Part shown: piece after piece, positions 35,532 to 42,558 of the stretch | Layout: each line of letters opens with the position of its first letter | How positions within the stretch are numbered: the first letter of the stretch is position 1 | Origin: Streptomyces graminofaciens | GTDB taxonomy: Bacteria; Actinomycetota; Actinomycetes; Streptomycetales; Streptomycetaceae | Length of the DNA: 64,000 nt | Assembly (NCBI RefSeq): GCF_030294945.1 | Contig: NZ_AP018448.1 | Location: 8,094,501 to 8,158,500 of the forward strand | Reading direction: 5' to 3' | The notes under the pieces: model-generated | The model's input: the letters and a program-made list of their open reading frames with translations, nothing else | What the model was told of the DNA's origin: nothing | The model's database searches: none | Program-made: the position numbers and the translations under genes

Positions 35532-35885
35532 ATGGACGTACTCATCCACCTCTTCGTCGCCCTGCACATCATCGGCATCGCCTCCCTCCTCGGTGGTTTC
35601 CTCACCCAGATGAAGGCGATGGGCCAGGGCACGGCCCGTTTCGTCCCCGCCATGCTCCATGGCGCCCTCACCATGCTGGTGACCGGCGTGATCCTCGTCG
35701 GCCTCAATCAGGCGGACGACCAGAGCGTCAACAACATCAAGATCGGCATCAAGCTGGCGCTGCTGATCGTGATTCTCGGACTGGTGTACGTGAAGCGGGA
35801 CGAGGAGACGGTGGAGAAGCCGCTCTTCGGCCTGGTCGGCCTGCTGACGACCGCGAACATCTTCATCGCGGTGTTGTGGACCTGA
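35532..35885 (+). CDS. Small four-helix membrane protein of unknown function
   Basis: A 117-residue membrane protein with four predicted helices (HLFVALHIIGIASLLGGF, MLHGALTMLVTGVILVG, IKLALLIVILGLVYV, LVGLLTTANIFIAVLW). No catalytic motif is seen. ATG at 35532 is preceded by only a weak ribosome site. Its TGA stop is the first part of a 37-base tandem-repeat array shared with the convergent TDT gene. Confidence 0.75.
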   Translation: MDVLIHLFVALHIIGIASLLGGFLTQMKAMGQGTARFVPAMLHGALTMLVTGVILVGLNQADDQSVNNIKIGIKLALLIVILGLVYVKRDEETVEKPLFGLVGLLTTANIFIAVLWT

Positions 35886-36017
35886 GAATCCAGGTCGGTG
35901 GCGGGCCGACGGCCGGACCTGAGAATCCAGGTCGGTGGCAGGCCGACGGCCGGACCTGAGAATCCAGGTCTGTGGCGGGCCGACGGCCGGACCTGAGAAT
36001 CTAGGTCCGTGGCGCGC
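35879..36017. repeat. 37-base tandem-repeat array holding the stops of two convergent genes
   Basis: Units start at 35879, 35916, 35953 and 35990 (last one partial). Each contains GACCTG-AGAATC-CAGGTC, a 6-base hairpin with a 6-base loop, followed by GGCGGGCCGACGGCCG. The TGA of the 117-residue protein lies in copy one. In copy four a C-to-T change (CCAGGTC to CTAGGTC) creates the TAG stop of the convergent TDT gene. Confidence 0.95.
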
Positions 36018-36963
36018 CGACCGCCCTCACCGCACCCCCCAAGACCACGAGCCACACCGCCACCGTGATCCACAGCAACACCTGCCCCGGCCCGCGCAGC
36101 CACGGCACGTCGGCCGCGGTGGCCACCGAGAGCGTCGCCGCCGCCGTCATCCCCATCGGGAAGACGGTGGACCAGCGGAGGGTGTCGTAGCGGGGCCGTC
36201 GCCACACGATTTCGGCCATCGCCAGCACGCAGTACCAGGCGAGATCGAGCACGAGGAGGGCGACGGTCGCGGTACGCAGTACGTCGTTGTCGTCGTCGTT
36301 CCACAGGTACGGTCCACCGTCCCCGGCCGCGGTGAGCAGCTTCGCCCCGGCCAGCGCGGAGATGGCGAGCGCACCGCCCGCGACCCACTGGTCCCCGGCG
36401 CCGACGGCCACCTGCCGCAGGTCGAAGTGGTAGAGCGCGACGGCGTAGAGCAAGAGCCCCAGCCAGAACAGCACGAGCGCCGCGTGCGCCGGCCACGCCA
36501 CGTCCTCGGCCGCCGCGAGCGTCGCTCCGAGCACGGCGATCCCCTGTGTGGCCACGCACGCCAGGAACACCGATCCGGACATGCGGCGCCGCCAATGCCG
36601 TACGACCACGAGGAGCAGCACCGGCCAGAGCGCGGCGGAGAGGGCGAGCAGCGCCTCGGCCGCGGTCTGCCGGCCGAGTGTGGAGACGCGGGTCCCGAGC
36701 ACGGTGGTCGCCGCGACGGCGGTCAGCGCGGCCGGGGTCCGTGCCTCGGCCCGCCACCGCGCCTGGTCACCCAACAGAAGGACCGCGAAGTCCACGGCCA
36801 GCACCGTCCAGACGACGGCCGCCAGGGCGAGGGTGATCCGGGACAGCAGTTCGTGGCCGGTCAGGTGCAGCCCGATCGAGATGATCCCGGTGGCCATGGA
36901 GCAGGCGCCGGCGGCGGGGGAGAGCTGGGTCCACCAGGGGGGTGCGGGTGGGGGAGAGGGCAT
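36001..36963 (-). CDS. TDT (TehA/SLAC1-like) transporter
   Basis: A 320-residue membrane protein with about ten helices and the family signature MATGIISIGLHL near residue 23. The tellurite-resistance/dicarboxylate transporter family moves C4-dicarboxylates, sulfite or other anions; the substrate is not readable. ATG at 36963 has GAGG nine bases upstream. The TAG stop lies in the last unit of the 37-base repeat array. It is divergent from the large NTPase gene, only 68 bases away. Confidence 0.85.
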   Translation of the reverse strand: MPSPPPAPPWWTQLSPAAGACSMATGIISIGLHLTGHELLSRITLALAAVVWTVLAVDFAVLLLGDQARWRAEARTPAALTAVAATTVLGTRVSTLGRQTAAEALLALSAALWPVLLLVVVRHWRRRMSGSVFLACVATQGIAVLGATLAAAEDVAWPAHAALVLFWLGLLLYAVALYHFDLRQVAVGAGDQWVAGGALAISALAGAKLLTAAGDGGPYLWNDDDNDVLRTATVALLVLDLAWYCVLAMAEIVWRRPRYDTLRWSTVFPMGMTAAATLSVATAADVPWLRGPGQVLLWITVAVWLVVLGGAVRAVGAPRT

Positions 36964-37031
36964 GGGGGTGGGCCTCGCTCGGCGGAAGGGGTGGCTCCGG
37001 TTGATGGTAGGAGCTGAGGGGCGTCGGATCC

Positions 37032-40000
37032 GTGACCTGGGGAATGTGGGGGAGGACCTGGGTGGTCGAACGGCTGCACGAGGAGTACGGCCTCCCCCGA
37101 GGGACGGCCGCCGCGCTGGTGGCGGCTCGGAGGGTACTGCCGGTCTTCGACGGTCTCGACGAACTCGCCGCATCCCACCAGGCGGCGTTCGTCGAGCAGT
37201 TGGCACGCGGTAGGTGGGCCTGGACGGGGGGCGGCGGGTATGTGCTGACCTGCCGTACGAACGTCGCCGAGGAGGACCATTTCGGGATCCGCGCGACCCG
37301 CCTCGGCCGGATCGTACGGATGCTGCCCCTGGACGCGCGCACGATTCTGTCCGGCGCGCGGTGGCGGAGCCCCGAGGACGAGGCACGCTGGCAGCCCGTG
37401 GCCCTGGCCATCGAGACCGACCCCGAGGGCCCGCTGGCCCAGGCCTTCTCCTCGCCCTGGATCCTCGTGCTGGCGCTGAGCGCTTACGAACGGCGTGACC
37501 CGGCCGAACTCCTCGATCGCGAACGGTTCCCGGGAGCCGAGGAGATCACCCGGCGCATCCTCGACACGGCCGACCCGACCGCGAACTTCGACCTCTGGCG
37601 TGACGCCGACCGGCGCCGCTGGCTGCGGGTCGCGACGCGAGCCATGGGCAGCGCCGACGACACCTTGCTGTTGTGGTGGCGGATGGCGGCGGCCTACCAG
37701 CCCATGTGGTCGGTGCCGGCCATGCGGACGCTGTCGCTGATCCTCTCGACGCTGCTCGCTCGCCTGGGCGGTTCGGACCCGTTGTTCGCCGGATCCCTTG
37801 TCGTCGCCGTCCTCCTGCAACTGTTTCTGGTGGTGTTCGACGGCGAGGCACCCAGGCGTATCGGCGGACGGGAACCGGGCGCACCGCGCATCCGGCGGAT
37901 CGCGCGCTCGCTCCTCGGGGGTCTGGCGGGCTGTGTCTCCGGGGCCCTGGCCGTGGCGCTCGCGGTGGGGTCCCGCCCGGACGGCCGGAGCGTGGAGCCG
38001 GCCGACCTGGCTGTGGTGTTCGTCTGTCTGTCCGCCGGCGTCGGCCTCGCCCTGGGATCCGGGGCGGCGCGTGGAACCGATGCCGTCCCGCCGTCCGACC
38101 ACCGCTTCGGCGACCTGGGGCAGGACAGGCGCGCGGCACTGCTGACGGCGTCCTCTCTCACGGCCCTCGTCGGCCTCCCGATGAGCTACGCGTGGTGGGG
38201 CGAACTGTCCGCGCGGGGCTGGACCGTCCTGGCGTCCGTCTGTGTGCTCTGGTTCGGCGTCGTGCTGCTGCTCGACAGCGCCTGGGGCCGCTACCGCCTG
38301 GTCCACGCCTGGCTGGCCGCTACGAAGGAACTGCCGTGGCGGCTGCAGAGCTTCCTCGACCGGGCGGCCGCGGAAGGGCTGCTGACCACCCCGGAGGGAT
38401 ACGGCGACGGCTGTCACGCCTTCCGGCACGACCTGGTGCGCGACGCGCTCGTGGCGCGCGGTGGCGACAACAACTCCCACCGGGACACCGTCCGACGCTT
38501 TCGACAGGAGGTCGTGGACGAGACCCTCGCGCTGCCGGAAGCCGTCGCCTACATCGCCTACACGTCCGACGGCGATCTGGCGGCCGAGCAGCGGGCTGCG
38601 GAGCACGTCGGTTCGTTGGCCGAGAGGGCGTTCGACGACGACCTGCCGACCATCGCCGAGGCCGGCGTCGAGGCGTACGAACGTTTCCGGCAGGCCCACC
38701 TGAGCATGGTCGCCGTGCAGCGGCGGCCGTGGTGGGCCGGACGCGCCCTCACGTTCGCGTACGGCGCGCTCGCCTATGCCGGCGGTATCGTCCTGTTCAA
38801 CGCCATGGGGTTGGTGAGGGTGGGCGGCGACGTCGTGCTCCTGGTGTGGGTGCCGACCATCGTCATAGGGCTCGTCGTCCGGCAGAGCGGCTTCCTGGTG
38901 GCCCGGCGCAAGAACTGGGCGACCCCGCTGTCGATGATCCTGGCCCCCTACGCCGGTCTGCTGGCGCTGACGCCCGTCCACCCCGGCCGCCTTCCCACCG
39001 TCGCCCTCGTGTCCGCCGCCCTCACAGCGCTCACCCTCCTCGCCTACCTCAACGCCCGCCCCCACGCCACCACCCACCGCGCCCTCCACTCGGAGGACCC
39101 GGCCCACTGGCCCGAGGTCCCCGCCACCCGGTCCCGCTACCGCGACGCCGCCCTCCAGGCCCGCCGTGACTGGCTGACCGCCCTCGCCCGCGACGGAGTG
39201 ATGCCTCTGCTCCGCAGCAGGCTGCGCGTGGCCCAGGACCCGCAGAACCTGACCTTCCCCACCATCGACCCCTCCCGCCTCACCGGAACCCGCCGCTTTG
39301 ACCAGTTCGTGGCCACGGAGGCGGCCCGTCAGACCGAGTACCACCTGAGGGAGCTGGAGAGCGCGAGCATCGGGGTGAGCGGGCCGCGCGGGGCGGGCAA
39401 GAGCAGCCTGATGCAGCGGTTCTGCGCCCCCGACATGTCCACCGCCCCTGACGACCTGCTCGTCCTCGTGCCCGCCCCGACGTCGTACGACCCCCGGGAG
39501 TTCCTGATCCACCTCTTCGCGGAGGTCTGCCGCAGGATCACCGGGCAGGACGCCTCCGCCGACGGGCGGCCGGGGCCCGAGCCGGGGCGGCGCGCGGTGC
39601 GGGCGCAGCGGATCGGGGCCGTGCTCGCCGTCGTCGTCGGGGTGCTCGCCACGATCGGCGCGATCCTGTGGCCCGATCTGTCGGGTCTCGGCCGGTGGTG
39701 GTCGAGGAATCCCCGCCTGCTCATAGGCACGGGCGGATACCTGCTCGCGATCGCCGGAATCGTCTGGGCGCTCGTCCTGTCCGGACGCGCCGGGCGCGAA
39801 CCCGAGCAGCGCACGGGCGGCGCGGAAGCCGCCGCCGTACGCCACCTCCGCACCCTTCACTACCAGCTGACCATCATGCGCTCCCGCACCAACCAGCTCG
39901 CGCTCCCCGCCGGGCTCCAGGTCGCCGACGCACAGCAGGTCCAGCACACCGAACAGGTGCTCACCTACCCCGAACTCGTCGCCCGCTTCCGGGCCTTGCT

Positions 40001-40868
40001 CGACCTCGTCGCGCTGGAGCGACGACCCCTCGGCGGCCGGGTCGTCATAGGCATCGACGAACTCGACAAGCTGGGCAGCGCGGAGGAGGCCGAGCGGTTC
40101 CTCAACGACCTCAAGGTCGTCTTCGGGATCCGGGGCTGTCACTTCCTCGTCGCCGTCTCCGAGGACGCGCTCACCGCCTTCGGACGGCACGTCCTCGACG
40201 TACGGACCGCGTTCGACAGTGCCTTCGACAAGGTGGTGGCGGTACCGCCGCTCGACCTGGCGCAGGCCCGCACCCTGCTGGAGCTACGGGGCGTGTGGCT
40301 TCCGGAGCCCTACCTCTGGCTGTGCCAGGTGCTCTCCGGCGGGCTGCCGCGCGATCTGCTGCGCGCGGTGATGAGCCTCGCCACGGCCAAGGCCCTGCGG
40401 AACATCAGCGAACTCGATGAACTGGCCAGGGAGCTGATCACCGAGGACGCGCACGCCGTACTCTCCGCCCAGTCCCGGCACGCCGCCACCCTGACCGGCG
40501 CCAACGCACCGGCGGCCGCCCGCTGGATCGCCGAGGCCTCGCAGGCGCCCCTCGACCTCACCGACTGGGAACAGCTGATCTACGCCGCGCCCACGGTTCC
40601 CCCTGACGAATTCGAGACCCGTCGTGCCGTGGAGCAGGTGCAGTCTTATCTCGCCCTCTGCACGACCCTCCTGCGCACGTTCGCGGAAGGCGGCCCCGCC
40701 GACCTGGCCCTGCGCTTCGACCGGCTGAACTCCGCGGGCCCCGGGCCCATCGACCGGCTCACCACCGCTCGCCCCAAGCTCGCGGCGGAACCCGACGCGG
40801 CATGGGCGGTGGTGAACCGGTATCGGCACGAGACGCCGCGGATGATGGAGCTGCCGCAGCGGCTCTGA
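37032..40868 (+). CDS. NACHT-remnant / KAP-type membrane NTPase fusion, 5-prime truncated
   Basis: A 1278-residue membrane protein with two NTPase units. Residues 10-80 read like the middle of an actinobacterial NACHT domain (VERLHEEYGLPRGTAAALV, Walker B VLPVFDGLDEL at 36-46, then LTCRTN), but the Walker A part is missing. An in-frame stop at 37008 and the divergent gene at 36963 leave no room for it. Membrane helices follow (about 240-470 and 570-670). The second unit has Walker A GPRGAGKSS (near 784), two membrane helices (near 862-880 and 896-916) and Walker B VVIGIDELDK (near 1003), the layout of KAP NTPases. Such proteins can act in defence or signalling; that is inference. Confidence 0.8.
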   Translation: MTWGMWGRTWVVERLHEEYGLPRGTAAALVAARRVLPVFDGLDELAASHQAAFVEQLARGRWAWTGGGGYVLTCRTNVAEEDHFGIRATRLGRIVRMLPLDARTILSGARWRSPEDEARWQPVALAIETDPEGPLAQAFSSPWILVLALSAYERRDPAELLDRERFPGAEEITRRILDTADPTANFDLWRDADRRRWLRVATRAMGSADDTLLLWWRMAAAYQPMWSVPAMRTLSLILSTLLARLGGSDPLFAGSLVVAVLLQLFLVVFDGEAPRRIGGREPGAPRIRRIARSLLGGLAGCVSGALAVALAVGSRPDGRSVEPADLAVVFVCLSAGVGLALGSGAARGTDAVPPSDHRFGDLGQDRRAALLTASSLTALVGLPMSYAWWGELSARGWTVLASVCVLWFGVVLLLDSAWGRYRLVHAWLAATKELPWRLQSFLDRAAAEGLLTTPEGYGDGCHAFRHDLVRDALVARGGDNNSHRDTVRRFRQEVVDETLALPEAVAYIAYTSDGDLAAEQRAAEHVGSLAERAFDDDLPTIAEAGVEAYERFRQAHLSMVAVQRRPWWAGRALTFAYGALAYAGGIVLFNAMGLVRVGGDVVLLVWVPTIVIGLVVRQSGFLVARRKNWATPLSMILAPYAGLLALTPVHPGRLPTVALVSAALTALTLLAYLNARPHATTHRALHSEDPAHWPEVPATRSRYRDAALQARRDWLTALARDGVMPLLRSRLRVAQDPQNLTFPTIDPSRLTGTRRFDQFVATEAARQTEYHLRELESASIGVSGPRGAGKSSLMQRFCAPDMSTAPDDLLVLVPAPTSYDPREFLIHLFAEVCRRITGQDASADGRPGPEPGRRAVRAQRIGAVLAVVVGVLATIGAILWPDLSGLGRWWSRNPRLLIGTGGYLLAIAGIVWALVLSGRAGREPEQRTGGAEAAAVRHLRTLHYQLTIMRSRTNQLALPAGLQVADAQQVQHTEQVLTYPELVARFRALLDLVALERRPLGGRVVIGIDELDKLGSAEEAERFLNDLKVVFGIRGCHFLVAVSEDALTAFGRHVLDVRTAFDSAFDKVVAVPPLDLAQARTLLELRGVWLPEPYLWLCQVLSGGLPRDLLRAVMSLATAKALRNISELDELARELITEDAHAVLSAQSRHAATLTGANAPAAARWIAEASQAPLDLTDWEQLIYAAPTVPPDEFETRRAVEQVQSYLALCTTLLRTFAEGGPADLALRFDRLNSAGPGPIDRLTTARPKLAAEPDAAWAVVNRYRHETPRMMELPQRL

Positions 40869-40871
40869 CTC

Positions 40872-42104
40872 CTACGCCGGCCGCACCACGCTGTGGATCG
40901 ACCCCTCGCCGTCGTAGAAGACCGACTCCTCGCGCACATACGCCCCCGGCTTCGGCGCGTGGATCATCATCCCGTTGCCGATGTAGATGCCGACGTGGCC
41001 GATGTTGTCGTAGAAGAAGATCAGGTCGCCGGGCTTCGCGGTGGAGAGGGAGACCGTCGTGCCGGCGTGCACCTGGTCGTACGTGGTGCGGGGGAGGTCG
41101 ACTCCGGCGGCCTTCCAGGCTGCCTGGGTGAGGCCGGAGCAGTCGTAGGAGCCGGGGCCGGTGGCGCCCCAGACGTACGGCTTGCCGATCTGTGAGCGGG
41201 CGAAGGTGAGGGCCCTCGCGGCTTTCGAGGCGTATGTGGAGTCCTCGACCGCGGTCGAGGTGTCCTCCTGGGGCTGGGTCTGCTGAGATCCCTGTGGCTG
41301 TGTGGTCTCCTGGGACTGCTGGGTCTCCTGTGGCTGTGGAGCCTGTGGAGCCTGTGGAGCCTGTGGAGCCTGTGGGGTCTCCTGTGCCTGCTGAGCTTCC
41401 TGTGCGGCCGCCGCCTGCTGCTGCGCCAGCTCCTCCGCCCTGCGGTCGGCCTCCTCCTGCTCCCGCTTCTCGATCGCGGCGAGCCGGGCCTTCTCCTCGG
41501 CCGTGAGTTCGGACAGCAGTTCGCGGGCCTGGGCGAGCTTCTTCTGGACCTTCGCCTTGCTGGTCTTCAGCGCGTTCTGCGAATCGGTGAGCTGTTCGAG
41601 GCCCTCGGTCGCCTCCTGCCGCTGCTTCGCCGCGTCGGCCTGCTGCGTGACGTAGTCGTCGACGGCCGTCTGCTGGCGGTCCGTCAGCCGGTCCATCAGC
41701 TGGTTCTGGGCGAAGTACTCCTCGGGGTTCTCCGCCAGCAGGAGCAGTGCCGCGTCGGGCGAGGCCGCGCCCGTGCGGTACTGGGCGGCCGCGAACTCGC
41801 CCAGTTCCTCGCGCGCCTCGTTCAGCTTCTCCGCGCGCTTGGCGACGTCGTCGAGAAGCGTGTCGACCTTCTTCTTCTGCTGGGAGGTCTGCTCCTTCAC
41901 CGAGTTGTACTTCTCGGTGGCCGTCTCCGCCCCGCGGTAGAGGTCGTCGACCTTCTTCTCGACCTCTTCGAGGCTCGGTTTGTCGTCGGCCGAGGGGGCC
42001 GCGTTGGCCGTCTGGGAGAGCAGGGCCACGGAGGTGAGGGCGGCGGTGGCGAGGGCGGGGGTGCGTATGCCCGGGCGCGCCGGACGAGGCTTTCGGTGCG
42101 CCAT
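40872..42104 (-). CDS. NlpC/P60 peptidoglycan endopeptidase under a c-di-AMP riboswitch
   Basis: A 410-residue secreted hydrolase paralogous to the one at 34000. A signal peptide (core about 18-33, ANAAPSA cleavage zone) is followed by a long coiled coil (about 45-240), a Gln/Pro-rich linker encoded partly by a 9-base DNA repeat (APQAPQAPQ), and an NlpC/P60 domain with Cys322 in DCSGL and His370 in HVGIY. It should cleave cell-wall peptides. The ydaO-type riboswitch in its leader ties expression to c-di-AMP. Its stop lies three bases from the stop of the convergent NTPase gene. Confidence 0.93.
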   Translation of the reverse strand: MAHRKPRPARPGIRTPALATAALTSVALLSQTANAAPSADDKPSLEEVEKKVDDLYRGAETATEKYNSVKEQTSQQKKKVDTLLDDVAKRAEKLNEAREELGEFAAAQYRTGAASPDAALLLLAENPEEYFAQNQLMDRLTDRQQTAVDDYVTQQADAAKQRQEATEGLEQLTDSQNALKTSKAKVQKKLAQARELLSELTAEEKARLAAIEKREQEEADRRAEELAQQQAAAAQEAQQAQETPQAPQAPQAPQAPQPQETQQSQETTQPQGSQQTQPQEDTSTAVEDSTYASKAARALTFARSQIGKPYVWGATGPGSYDCSGLTQAAWKAAGVDLPRTTYDQVHAGTTVSLSTAKPGDLIFFYDNIGHVGIYIGNGMMIHAPKPGAYVREESVFYDGEGSIHSVVRPA

Positions 42105-42112
42105 GGGTCGGC

Positions 42113-42290
42113 GACTCCTTCCGTTGTCCGCCTACCGAGTTAGCTGTCGGGTTCGGGCGCAAGCTTCGGAAGGTTTGCCCTACGGCCCTGCCGCGTGCGG
42201 CGACGCGGGCCGATTCACCCCAAGGTCGGTTTGGGTCCCCGGCTCCGGCTGCCCCAGGGGACGCACCGGACTCGGCGGAGGCCGAACGGC
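42113..42290 (-). promoter_or_regulatory. c-di-AMP riboswitch (ydaO-yuaA type)
   Basis: The minus-strand leader of the NlpC/P60 gene shows the conserved pieces of the ydaO aptamer in order: GGGGACCCAA, TTGGGGTGAATC, AGGGCAAACC, CCGAACCCGACAGCTAACTC, GGTAGGCG and CGGAAGGAG just before the start codon. In Streptomyces this class commonly controls resuscitation factors and NlpC/P60 hydrolases, turning them off when c-di-AMP is high. Boundaries are approximate. Confidence 0.85.
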
Positions 42291-42526
42291 CCGGCGACGT
42301 TCGCCGGTTGTGTCGTACGACCCAACCCAAAACGCTAGCCAACTCCTGTGGCCCCTGTGAAGGTTGATGTCCGATAGGCCCGATACGTTTTTGTGACCTT
42401 AGTACGGTGATCGCGATGAGTGAGATCAACAGTCACTATTCGTCCTTGAACGATCGCATCCGGTGGTCACCGTCCATATGGGAGCTCCGGAGATCGCCGG
42501 GGCGGACTTTCCGGGGCGGCCCATGG

Positions 42527-42549
42527 CTGTCAGTGGAGGCGCCTAGACT
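42527..42549 (+). promoter_or_regulatory. PafBC-type DNA-damage promoter of pcrA
   Basis: CTGTCAGTG, eight bases, TAGACT: a close match to the RecA-independent damage promoter of mycobacteria (TTGTCRGTG-N8-TANNNT), with one mismatch at the first base. The TAGACT ends nine bases before the ATG of the helicase, giving a very short leader. Confidence 0.7.
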
Positions 42550-42558
42550 CGGAGAGCG

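Noticed and set aside
35879..36017. CRISPR array
   Set aside because: Repeats are head-to-tail with no unique spacers, as in the other arrays of the window, and no cas genes are present.
36861..40190. 1109-codon minus-strand open frame opposite the NACHT/KAP gene
   Set aside because: Arg/Gly/Pro-rich translation with no motifs; a GC-rich antisense shadow of a gene with clear domains.
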